Shown: positions 14,724-22,733 of the stretch, piece after piece
How the letters are laid out: each line of letters begins with the position of its first letter
How positions within the stretch are numbered: position 1 is the first letter of the stretch
Position numbers and translations under genes: made by a program
Assembly: GCF_016862175.1 (NCBI RefSeq)
Contig: NZ_BOML01000006.1
Coordinates: 186,001-250,000 of the forward strand
DNA: 64,000 bases
From: Paractinoplanes durhamensis
Lineage (GTDB): Bacteria; Actinomycetota; Actinomycetes; Mycobacteriales; Micromonosporaceae
Direction: 5' to 3'
The notes under the pieces: generated by a model
Told to the model about the DNA's origin: nothing
The model's database searches: none
Seen by the model: only the letters and a program-made list of their open reading frames with translations

Positions 14724-17700
14724 TGCCGATCCATATCGAGGTCCAAATCCGGGTACATGATCATAACACTCGACGCCTTCATAACGGACAGATCGAGCCC
14801 GGGCAGCCCGTAACGGGCCGCCAGCTCGTGCGTGGCCTGGGCAAACGTCTGAGTTACGCCGGCCGGACGATTTGCCAGGAACTTCGGCACGAATCCCTTG
14901 GCGAGACACCGGTTCAAATCCTTGCCCATTTTTTTGTTCGCTCCGGCGCTCGCCCGGCTATCGATACCGTCCCGGCACTCCTCACCATAGGCATCGAACT
15001 GAGCGTCCGGCACGACGATCGCCACGTCGACATCGCCGGCATTGGGCGTCCGGAGCGACGATCCCTGCACCACAACGCGGCCGCTCGGCAACCCGTACGC
15101 CTCCTGCAGGTCTTGAACCTCGCTGGTAAATGCCTCGAACTGCGCACGGCTGGTGAAGTGATAGGGATAGCCCCGGGGCCGCACCTCGTTCGTCCAGTTG
15201 TCCATCTGCTGCTTGACCTGCTCGGTCGTGAGCGCTTCCTTGGCGGGCCGGCCCTTCGCCACGTTCTCCGGCTTCTCGATGGATCCCACCGAGATGAAGC
15301 CTTCGGACTGCTTCTCGCTCAGGCCCAACTCGCTGCCGTACTGCTTCATCTCCGCCTGCTGCGCCTCGGAGTAGACCTTGTCGGGCTCCGGCACGGCACC
15401 CGCCGGGTCGGCGGCGATGAACGGGCCGTCGCCGGTGGTCAGCGGGCGAGGGCGGGCCTGACCGTCGACCGTCAGCGCGTCCATTCGGACCACGTCCGAC
15501 GGGACGTCCAAGCCGGTGTTCGTGCGCAGCGGGGAGTTCTCGGTCACCGCGCGGGTCTGCGGGTCGAGGTAGAGGATCGTGCCGTTCTGGTTGACCGCGG
15601 CGATCTCGTGCGTGCGGCCGGCCTGGTCCTGGGTGGTGATGAACGCGAACGAACCGTGGCCGAGGCTGAGCAGGTGGCGGTGGATGCGGCCCTCCGCGAG
15701 CCGGATCTCGGCGCGCGCGTGGTTCGGGTCGAGTGAGCTCACGTCGGTGAGGCCCTCGAAGCGGCCGCCGGTGGTGTTCTCGATGCGGGCCGAGACTCCG
15801 CGCTCGGCGCCGATCGGGCGGCTCGGGTCGCCGTTGTGGTAGCCGTCGAACGTTCGCGGTGCCGACACCCGCGGCCGGGCGTGCATGTAGGTGTCGAACA
15901 GCGAGAGCACCGAGTCGCCGCAGTTGATCGAGCGGGTCGGGTCGGCCTCCGGGCCGCCGTCGTTCATCAGGCCGAACCAGCGGCCGCGCCGCGGATCGGC
16001 GTTGCGCACCACGTTGCCGTCCTCGTCGCGCGGCATCGCGCGTTCCAGGTCGGTCTGGTGGATCCGCAGCGGCGGACGAAGACCGCCGCGCGTGTTGTAG
16101 CGGCGGGTGGTGTCGATCGAGCGCGGGCCGTCGTCACCGGTCAGGCTCGACCGGTCGTCGGTCTCCACCGGACCGACCGCGAGATCGCTGCCGCCGTCGG
16201 TCTCGTTGACCACTTCCCAGTCGTTGCCGGTGAGCTCGACGTCGCCGATGTCGGCGCCGTTCTCCACCTCGATGGCCCGGTCGAGCAGCCCTTCCGCATC
16301 GTGCTCCGTGCGCTTGCGGTCGGCCGTGAGCTGGTCAGCGGTCACGTAGTCGTGGCTATCGTCGGCACCCCGGGCGGCACGACCCAGCTCGATCGCCTGC
16401 TCGAACCGGACCTCGGACTGCTTGCGCAGATCCCGGCCCATCCCCTGCCGGTGCGACTCGTCGAAGTCCAGCCGGGCGCGCTGGGTCGCGAACTGGTAGT
16501 TCTCCTTCTGCCGCTGCTCCTCGGCCGCCCGCGGGTCCACCGTCGGGGCCGGCTCCGGCGACGGCGTCACCGTCGTGTCGGTGGCCAGCGCGGTCGTGAT
16601 GTCGCCGGTCTTGCGCGGCGCCGGATCGAGCACCGACAGCGGGTCATTCTTGGGATCAAGGGCCGACAGCGGATCAGAGCTTCGCTGCTTCGGCGCCGGC
16701 TCCGGCGACGGCGACGGCGAGCTCTGCGTTTCTTCCGTACGCGGTGAGCTGTCCACCTGCGGCGACGGCGTCACATCCGGCACCGAGGGCGTCCGAACGG
16801 TCGGATCCCCCGACTCAACCGTCGGTTCCGGCTGCGGCATATGCGTGTCGACCGAAGGCGACGGCTGAGTGTGTGGCGTGACCGGCGGCGCGGACTGCTG
16901 CGTGGTGACCGGCGGCGCGGACTGCTGCGTCGTCACCGGCGGTGCAGGAGGAGCCGACTGCTGCTGCGTCGTGATCGGCGGCGGCGTGGGCGTCGTCTGC
17001 TGCGTGATCGGCGGCGCAGGCTGCTGCGTGGTGATCGGTGGCGGAGGCGGCAGCGTCTGCTGCTGCGTCGTGATCGGTGGCGGAGCAGGCAGTGTCTGGT
17101 TCTGTTGCTGTTGCTGGATTGCCTGCTGCTGGAGCTGGGCCTGCTGCTGTTGGTAGGCCAGCGGCGGCGCCGGCAGCGTCTTCTGGTTGCTGTAGGGCGA
17201 CAGCTGCGTGTTCGGGACGGCCATCGGATTGCCCTGGCCGTCGACCATCAGGGCGTGCAGCCCGACCGCGTTGCCGCCGAACGAGGTGCCGGTGTGGCCG
17301 TAGAGCGTCCGGTGGCCGGGGCCGCCCTGCCAGTTCGTCGCGTCCTGGTGCTCGCCGGTCTGCGGGTCGATGAAGAGCAGGGTGCCGTGGTGGTTGACGG
17401 CATTCCAGGCGTGCGCGCTTCCGCTCTGCCACTCGGTGACGATGACCGCGGTGGAACCGTGGCCGCCCTGCAGGAGCGTGCGGGCCACCGCCTCGAAACC
17501 GCGATCGATCTCGACCTTGACCGCGGCCGGGGTCTTGGTCGGGTCGTTCGGCGTGACGTGGGTGAAGGCGCTGCCGGTCGCCTCCTCGGCCCGGTACGTG
17601 CCGCGGGCCTCGCCCGGCTGCGCGTCGGACTCGCCGAACGTGTACTTGTCCACCGTGCGGGGCGCGGAGACGGTCGGCCGGCCGTGCAGATAGGTCTCCA

Positions 17701-20629
17701 GGAACGACAGCGAGCAGTCGAGGCAGTTGTAGCCGCGGGTGGGGTCCGCGATCGGCCCGCCGTCGTTGAGCAGCTTCAGCAGCGGGCCGCGAGGGTCCGG
17801 CGTGCGCACCGGCACCCCGTTCTGATCACGGGGCACCACCCGCTCCAGGTCCTGCTGGTGCATCGCCAGCGGACGGCGCAGACCACCGAATTCGCCGTAC
17901 TTCCGGAGGGTCCGTGAGCTCGGCCGTCCGCCGGGCAGTTTCGACTGGTCGTTGTCGTGGACCGGGCCGTCCGCGAGGTGTCCGCGGTCCTTGTTCGCCT
18001 TGTCGAAGTCGGCCGGCGTGGTGAACGGATCATTGGGGTCGCCGAGGTCGAGCGTCACCCGGTGCAGGGCGTCGTCGACCTGGTCGCGGAGTTGCCGAGC
18101 GTCCTGGCCCTTCTGCCGGTAGTGGGCTTCCAGGCTCCGGTAGTGGGCCGCACTGGCGAAGTCGAGCGTGAGCCTCGACTTCCACATCTCGCGCCGGGCC
18201 GCCGACTGCTGCTGCCGGTAGGCGTCGATCACGGTGTCGTGCCGGCCGCGCTCCCGGGCGAAGATCCGGTCGAGGACGGGCTGCTTGTTCTGCGCCTGGT
18301 GATCGAAGTAGGCCTGCTCGTACCGAGCCTGGTCGGGCGTCCGCGACGTCAGGTTCGGATTGGCGTGCCCGGCCGCCCCCACCAGCGGATCGTTCTTGCC
18401 GGAGTCCGGATGCGACCGATCCCCGGGTGTCGACGACGGCGGCGTGTCCCGCCGATCCGGCGACGGGGAGGAGTCCGGCGCGGTGGAATTCGGCGCGGTG
18501 GAATTCGGGGCGGTGGAATTCGGCGCGGTGGAATTCGGCGCGGTGGAATTCGGGCGTCCCGAATCGGCTGGGTTCGGCGACGACTTCGAGGGCGAGGACG
18601 TGTCCGGCGTGGTGGTGCCGGTCGAGGCCAGCGGCGTGTCCGTGCGCGGCCGACTCGCATCGGGCCCGGCGGTGGTCGGAGTGCTGGTGTTCGGCCCCGG
18701 ATTGGTCGGCCCAGGGCTGTTCGGAGTCGGATTGCTGGTGACGTTCGGCCCCGTACCACCAGGGCTGTTGATGTTGGGGCTGTTGATGTTGGGGCTTGTC
18801 GTGCTCGGGCTCGTGACGTTCGGGCCTGACGTGTTCACGCCGCCGGTCGAGCTGATGGTCGGGCCGCCGGAGCGCGCACCGCCGGTGTCCAGGCTCTGCG
18901 GCGAGGTGACGCTCGACGACGGGTTGCTGCTCGGCGAGAGGTTCACCGACGGGCTGGTGCCGGTCGGGCCGCTCGTCGACGGGCCGACGTTGAGACTCGA
19001 CGGACTTGTCGCCGGGCTGCTCCCGGTGAGCGACACGGTCGAACTCGGCGCGCCCCCGGTGGGCGCGGCAGCGGGAGACGCGGTGACGTTGGGACCGCCG
19101 GTGTTCCCGGCAAAGCCCACCGGCGCATTCGTCGGCGTGCTCGCCGTGGTGGAGACCGGCGCGGAGGCCGATGCCGAGGCGGTCGCGTGCGACCCGGCCG
19201 GCGCGGCGGCGTCGACCGCCGGCGCCGACGACGCCAGCGAGGCACCACTGGAGACGGACGAGCCGGCATCCACCGACGGACTCGCCGCCGAAGACGCGTA
19301 GACCGTGCCGGACGACGGCGAGGACGTGGCCGGGTGACCGGCGGACGCCGAAGCGGGTGCCGCCGCCGTCGCGGTGTCGGCGTGATGGCTGACCACCGGC
19401 GACGCGGTCGACGCGACGGGCGAGGCCGCGGTCGTCACCGACCCGTCCGACCCACCGGACGACAGGATCGAGGGCGACGCGCCTCCCGACGAACCACCCG
19501 AAGATCCAGGCTGGACCGGGCTGCCACCCGAGGAGAAATCGCCGACCGCGGAGCTCACATCCGTACCGGAAGAAGTTGCGGAGGGGGACGACGAAGCCGA
19601 CGGCAAGTCGCTCAGCGAAAGGTCACCGGCGCCGACGAGGCTGGCATTCATGCCCTTGAAATCGTGATGCGTGTTGCCGATCGCCGTGCCGGAAACGCCG
19701 GACGTCGCGGATTTGGCGAGGCTCTCAAAATCGGACAGGTTGCCGGTGGCCGCGGACCCGCCCAGATCGCCGAGGACCTCGGAGGCGGCGCCGCGGAAGA
19801 GGCCGTGCTTGCCGCCCGCACCGATGCTGCCGCCGTGCGCCGCGAACCCGCCGGCCGCGCCGGCCCCGGTGGCGAGACCGAGATCCGCGAGATCGCCCCA
19901 GTCGAGCTTGTTCCGGCCGTTCGCCGTCTGGTAAGCCTGGATGCCGAGGTTGGTGAGGAACTCCTCCTTGGCCTCGTCCTTGGCCTCGTGCAGCCCCTTC
20001 TTGGCGAGCTGCTTGAGGCCTTTCTTGGTGAGCAGATCCTTGGCGACGCGCTTGCCCATGTCCTTGAGGCCCTGCTTGATGGCCTTCTTGGCGAGCTGCG
20101 CGATCAGCTTCTTGAAGATCTGCTGGATCGCCATCCGGGTCGCGGCGATCAGGCCGCCGGCGGCCGGTGAGGCGGCACCGAGGGTGAGGGCGACGGTGAC
20201 CGCCATGCCGATCAGCTCGATGACGAAGATGCCGAGCTCGATCCAGGCTTCCAGCTTGGCGCTCTCGATGTCCTGGCCGCACTCCTCGACCATCTTGCCC
20301 ATTTGATAGGCGAAGTCGACGAGGGCGTTGAGCGGCGCCTCGTTGCCGTTGGCGACCTTCATCCAGGCGGCGATGAAGGCGTCGATCGTGGTGCCGCTGC
20401 CGCCGTAGGCGTCGATGATCCGCTCGGCCGCCTCGGCGGCGTCCTCGCGCGGCACGGCCATCGCGTCGACCAGGTCGTACCACTGGTCGGCGATGTCCCA
20501 GGTGACCTTCTCGTTGCCCTCCGGCCAGTCGAAGCCGACCACCCATTCGAGGGCGTCGTAGGCCCAGCCGGGCAGGTCCCAGGGCGAATAGTCGAGCGGA
20601 TGCGGAATCGGGCTCGGCAGCACGGCCAT
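14720..20629 (-). CDS. Giant T7SS-type polymorphic toxin: two Tox-PL domains and a nucleotidyltransferase-like tip
   Basis: 1969 residues. Residues 1-130 (PWDLPGWAYDALEWVVGFDW, DIADQWYDLVDAM) resemble the helical WXG-type N-terminus of CpnT-like secreted toxins. A helical/hydrophobic stretch (130-330) and a Ser/Thr/Pro/Ala linker (about 330-760) follow. Two papain-fold glutamine-deamidase-like (Tox-PL) domains come next, with C969/H1073/D1088 and C1570/H1674/D1689, separated by a Gln/Pro-rich linker. The C-terminus (about 1780-1969) has VQGSSLRTPNAGDVDVAIVV and later LPGLDLS, a GS/DxD/D nucleotidyltransferase triad. EspC-like and YbaB-like genes lie upstream; candidate immunity genes overlap downstream. 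Export by a T7SS encoded elsewhere and attack on rival cells are inferred. Confidence 0.82.
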   Translation of the reverse strand: MAVLPSPIPHPLDYSPWDLPGWAYDALEWVVGFDWPEGNEKVTWDIADQWYDLVDAMAVPREDAAEAAERIIDAYGGSGTTIDAFIAAWMKVANGNEAPLNALVDFAYQMGKMVEECGQDIESAKLEAWIELGIFVIELIGMAVTVALTLGAASPAAGGLIAATRMAIQQIFKKLIAQLAKKAIKQGLKDMGKRVAKDLLTKKGLKQLAKKGLHEAKDEAKEEFLTNLGIQAYQTANGRNKLDWGDLADLGLATGAGAAGGFAAHGGSIGAGGKHGLFRGAASEVLGDLGGSAATGNLSDFESLAKSATSGVSGTAIGNTHHDFKGMNASLVGAGDLSLSDLPSASSSPSATSSGTDVSSAVGDFSSGGSPVQPGSSGGSSGGASPSILSSGGSDGSVTTAASPVASTASPVVSHHADTATAAAPASASAGHPATSSPSSGTVYASSAASPSVDAGSSVSSGASLASSAPAVDAAAPAGSHATASASASAPVSTTASTPTNAPVGFAGNTGGPNVTASPAAAPTGGAPSSTVSLTGSSPATSPSSLNVGPSTSGPTGTSPSVNLSPSSNPSSSVTSPQSLDTGGARSGGPTISSTGGVNTSGPNVTSPSTTSPNINSPNINSPGGTGPNVTSNPTPNSPGPTNPGPNTSTPTTAGPDASRPRTDTPLASTGTTTPDTSSPSKSSPNPADSGRPNSTAPNSTAPNSTAPNSTAPNSTAPDSSPSPDRRDTPPSSTPGDRSHPDSGKNDPLVGAAGHANPNLTSRTPDQARYEQAYFDHQAQNKQPVLDRIFARERGRHDTVIDAYRQQQSAARREMWKSRLTLDFASAAHYRSLEAHYRQKGQDARQLRDQVDDALHRVTLDLGDPNDPFTTPADFDKANKDRGHLADGPVHDNDQSKLPGGRPSSRTLRKYGEFGGLRRPLAMHQQDLERVVPRDQNGVPVRTPDPRGPLLKLLNDGGPIADPTRGYNCLDCSLSFLETYLHGRPTVSAPRTVDKYTFGESDAQPGEARGTYRAEEATGSAFTHVTPNDPTKTPAAVKVEIDRGFEAVARTLLQGGHGSTAVIVTEWQSGSAHAWNAVNHHGTLLFIDPQTGEHQDATNWQGGPGHRTLYGHTGTSFGGNAVGLHALMVDGQGNPMAVPNTQLSPYSNQKTLPAPPLAYQQQQAQLQQQAIQQQQQNQTLPAPPPITTQQQTLPPPPPITTQQPAPPITQQTTPTPPPITTQQQSAPPAPPVTTQQSAPPVTTQQSAPPVTPHTQPSPSVDTHMPQPEPTVESGDPTVRTPSVPDVTPSPQVDSSPRTEETQSSPSPSPEPAPKQRSSDPLSALDPKNDPLSVLDPAPRKTGDITTALATDTTVTPSPEPAPTVDPRAAEEQRQKENYQFATQRARLDFDESHRQGMGRDLRKQSEVRFEQAIELGRAARGADDSHDYVTADQLTADRKRTEHDAEGLLDRAIEVENGADIGDVELTGNDWEVVNETDGGSDLAVGPVETDDRSSLTGDDGPRSIDTTRRYNTRGGLRPPLRIHQTDLERAMPRDEDGNVVRNADPRRGRWFGLMNDGGPEADPTRSINCGDSVLSLFDTYMHARPRVSAPRTFDGYHNGDPSRPIGAERGVSARIENTTGGRFEGLTDVSSLDPNHARAEIRLAEGRIHRHLLSLGHGSFAFITTQDQAGRTHEIAAVNQNGTILYLDPQTRAVTENSPLRTNTGLDVPSDVVRMDALTVDGQARPRPLTTGDGPFIAADPAGAVPEPDKVYSEAQQAEMKQYGSELGLSEKQSEGFISVGSIEKPENVAKGRPAKEALTTEQVKQQMDNWTNEVRPRGYPYHFTSRAQFEAFTSEVQDLQEAYGLPSGRVVVQGSSLRTPNAGDVDVAIVVPDAQFDAYGEECRDGIDSRASAGANKKMGKDLNRCLAKGFVPKFLANRPAGVTQTFAQATHELAARYGLPGLDLSVMKASSVMIMYPDLDLDMDRQ
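18480..18553 (-). repeat. 15-bp tandem repeats in the toxin linker
   Basis: Five near-identical 15-bp units (GCGGTGGAATTCGG plus one base) start at 18480, 18495, 18510, 18525 and 18540. On the coding strand they encode five consecutive NSTAP pentapeptides in the disordered linker. They keep the reading frame, so copy number can change the linker length without breaking the protein. Confidence 0.85.
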
Positions 20630-20633
20630 GGCG

Positions 20634-20960
20634 TCAGGCCTTGTACGACTTGATGACGGTCTCCGACGAGCGGGCGTCGGCGCTCATGTTGTCCTCGACC
20701 GACTTCTGCGCGGCGTCACCGAGCGCCTCGACGTAGCCCGCGATCTGGCCGAAGGCCTCGGTGAACTGCTGAAGCAGCGGACCGTAGTTCTTCTGGAAGG
20801 CGGCGCCGATGTCGTCGGTGCCCCAGGGCTGCCCCTGGCTCGCCGCGGCGATGCTCGCGACCGTGCTGCTGTCCAGGCTGACCATCTGCGAGCCGGCCAG
20901 CGAAAGGTCACGGCCGGCGTCGCTGGCGCGCTGGGGTTCGAGATAGAGCTCACCGGTCAT
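20634..20960 (-). CDS. EspC/WXG100-like T7SS protein
   Basis: 108 residues, mainly helical. LEPQRASDAGRDLSLAGSQM, then QPWGTDDIGAAFQKNYGP in a central turn and a long second helix, match the EspC-type (ESX target) helical hairpin. The W-G turn stands in for WXG. It lies 4 bp before the toxin start and overlaps the YbaB-like gene by 11 bp. Such partners commonly form the secreted heterodimer or targeting partner of large T7SS toxins, which is the probable role here. Confidence 0.75.
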   Translation of the reverse strand: MTGELYLEPQRASDAGRDLSLAGSQMVSLDSSTVASIAAASQGQPWGTDDIGAAFQKNYGPLLQQFTEAFGQIAGYVEALGDAAQKSVEDNMSADARSSETVIKSYKA

Positions 20961-21378
20961 CGTCGTCGCCCGCCTCTCGCATGATCCGGTCCTGCCGGGA
21001 GAGCAGCGACCCGAAGTTGCCGTCGCGCAGGAATCGGGACGCGCCGGAGTCGGCCGGCAGGAACTCGCCGACCAGCTCCTGCACCTGGTCGGTGGTCTTC
21101 GCGACGGCCTTCTCGACGGTGCGCAGGATGGTGCGGGCCAGCTCGTCGGGGTCGTGGCGGCGATAGACGTCGGGGTCGAATTTGAGGTCGATCAACTGGC
21201 CGCGCGGGCCGACCGTGGCCCGCACCATGCCGTCCGGCGATTCGGCCGTCACGGCCATCCTGGCCAGGCGTTCCTGCATGTCGTCGAGCCCGGAGCGCAG
21301 GCGCTCGTACTGCGACACCACGTCATCGAAACGGGCCCGCAGTGCGTGGTTGGCGTCGCGATCGGACTGTCTGGTCAC
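20950..21378 (-). CDS. YbaB/EbfC-like nucleoid-associated family protein
   Basis: 142 residues. A coiled-coil helix (RARFDDVVSQYERLRSGLDDMQERLARM) precedes the YbaB beta core (VRATVGPRGQLIDLKFDPDV) and a C-terminal helix with ILRTVEKAVAKTTDQVQEL. YbaB folds bind DNA, but copies at the head of actinobacterial T7SS-toxin operons are widespread and may act as chaperones. It is the promoter-proximal gene of the toxin operon. The divergent immunity/deaminase genes start 122 bp away. Confidence 0.78.
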   Translation of the reverse strand: MTRQSDRDANHALRARFDDVVSQYERLRSGLDDMQERLARMAVTAESPDGMVRATVGPRGQLIDLKFDPDVYRRHDPDELARTILRTVEKAVAKTTDQVQELVGEFLPADSGASRFLRDGNFGSLLSRQDRIMREAGDDDDR

Positions 21379-21448
21379 GCTGGTCTCCCCCGAGGACTGG
21401 CGATTTGACTCGAAAACTTACCAGCCACGGGCAACTCCGAGGGCGCCC

Positions 21449-21464
21449 GACAATAGACGTTGTC
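21449..21464. promoter_or_regulatory. Palindrome in the toxin/immunity divergent promoter
   Basis: GACAATAGACGTTGTC has 5-bp arms (GACAA/TTGTC) around 6 nt. It sits centrally in the 122-bp gap that must hold both promoters. It is a possible binding site for a regulator that co-controls the two operons; which regulator is unknown. Confidence 0.35.
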
Positions 21465-21500
21465 CGATAGTTCTAAGCTCATCGTCATGGGGGAAGCCGG

Positions 21501-22733
21501 ATGATCACGCTGGACGAGGCGGAATTCATCGCGGAGGGCTGGGCGCACAAACAGTCGATCCGGCGGGGTTACATCTGCACGCCGCACGTCGATGAGCTGG
21601 CTCTCGGCTACGCGGTGACGATGCTGCTGCCGACCGAGGTGCGCACCGAGCCGGGCGAGGACATCACCACCGTGATCGACCGGGACACCGGCCGGCTCTC
21701 GCACTGGCCGCCCGCGTCCACCGCCGAGCTCGACGAGCGCTACCGCGAGCGACGCGACGCCGCCATCGGCCGGCACCAGACCTCCGACCCGGTCGCCGAG
21801 CTGATGCGCGAGGCGTTCCGCCGGGTCAGCCCCTCGGTCGCCGCGCACATCACGCTGGGCGACCGGTTGTTCCGGGCCCGCGGCGCCAAGGGCGACCAGG
21901 AGTTGCAGCACCATCCGCTGGTCGCGCAGGCCCTGGCGGCGATCCCGGCGGCGAGTGCGATCCGGGGCGCCGAGCGGCACGCCGAGCTGCTGGTCGTGTC
22001 CGATGTGCTCTACGAGGCCGACAAGGCCCGCGGCGTTCCGCTCACCGTCGACGAGGCGCGCAACCTGCTCCAGCAGGGTCAGTTCGAGACGTTCCACATC
22101 CGGGAGAGCGGCGATCCGCTCGGCGGCGAGCCGGCCCGGTTGTGCATCACCTGCGAAACCGTGCTGGTCGGCCTCGCCGTCGTGTCGCCGACGCCCCGGG
22201 CCGAGCGCCGGCTGACGTCCGGCACCGACCCGGAGCCCGGCCGTTTCCCCGCCGAGGTCGCGTGGGAGCTGGCCGACCGCGGGTGGGAACCGGAGTCGCG
22301 GGAGCACCGGGCCAAGATCGGCGCGCTGGCGATGGCGTGGGTCCTGGCCATGCCGGGCGCCGAGTTCGAGCTGGAGTTGTTCCCCGCGGCCGAGGCCGCG
22401 ATCACCGAGTTCTACGGCGTCATCCCGAACCGGAGCTGCCCGGGTGTCGCCACCCGGGTCCGGACCTTCGACATCGGCCTGGGCGGGTTCCGGCACCTGG
22501 CCGACGCACTGTACGAGTTGGGCATCCTCGTCGGGGCCCGGCTGTTCCCGTTCGGCATCGAGGGGCACGACGAGGCGGTCCTCGCGATCGACGAGCGCGG
22601 CCGCGTCTTCGCCCTCGACCAGGGCGGCGAGTGGTTCATCGGCGAGACCGTCGAGCAGGCGTTCACCGCGCTGCTGATGGGTCACCCGGCCGCCCGGCTG
22701 CACAACGACGGCACCTGGAGGGTCCAGCAATGA
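21501..22733 (+). CDS. YrhB-like / YwqJ-type deaminase / SUKH-3 fusion protein, copy 1
   Basis: 410 residues with a GGGGGAAG ribosome site. Residues 1-85 (ITLDEAEFIAEGWA, TVIDRDTGRLSHWP) resemble the YrhB/Imm35 immunity domain. Residues about 90-235 show a YwqJ-type deaminase with zinc signature H160-A-E162 and C215-x2-C218. Residues about 245-405 match a SUKH-3 immunity domain (FPAEVAWELADRGWEP, PFGIEGHDEAVLAIDERGRV). No signal or secretion domain is present, so it acts in the cytoplasm. A deaminase between two immunity folds is striking: it could be an immunised toxin remnant or a decoy. Its stop overlaps the paralogue's ATG (ATGA). Confidence 0.8.
   Translation: MITLDEAEFIAEGWAHKQSIRRGYICTPHVDELALGYAVTMLLPTEVRTEPGEDITTVIDRDTGRLSHWPPASTAELDERYRERRDAAIGRHQTSDPVAELMREAFRRVSPSVAAHITLGDRLFRARGAKGDQELQHHPLVAQALAAIPAASAIRGAERHAELLVVSDVLYEADKARGVPLTVDEARNLLQQGQFETFHIRESGDPLGGEPARLCITCETVLVGLAVVSPTPRAERRLTSGTDPEPGRFPAEVAWELADRGWEPESREHRAKIGALAMAWVLAMPGAEFELELFPAAEAAITEFYGVIPNRSCPGVATRVRTFDIGLGGFRHLADALYELGILVGARLFPFGIEGHDEAVLAIDERGRVFALDQGGEWFIGETVEQAFTALLMGHPAARLHNDGTWRVQQ

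Noticed and set aside
14724..14909. N-terminal extension of the MORN-like immunity protein from an upstream start
   Set aside because: It would lie wholly inside the toxin gene. The ATGA overlap at 14720-14723 gives a normal coupled start.
15836..20170. Several long plus-strand frames across the toxin gene
   Set aside because: They mirror the Ser/Thr/Pro and Gln repeats of the toxin and have no ribosome sites or motifs.
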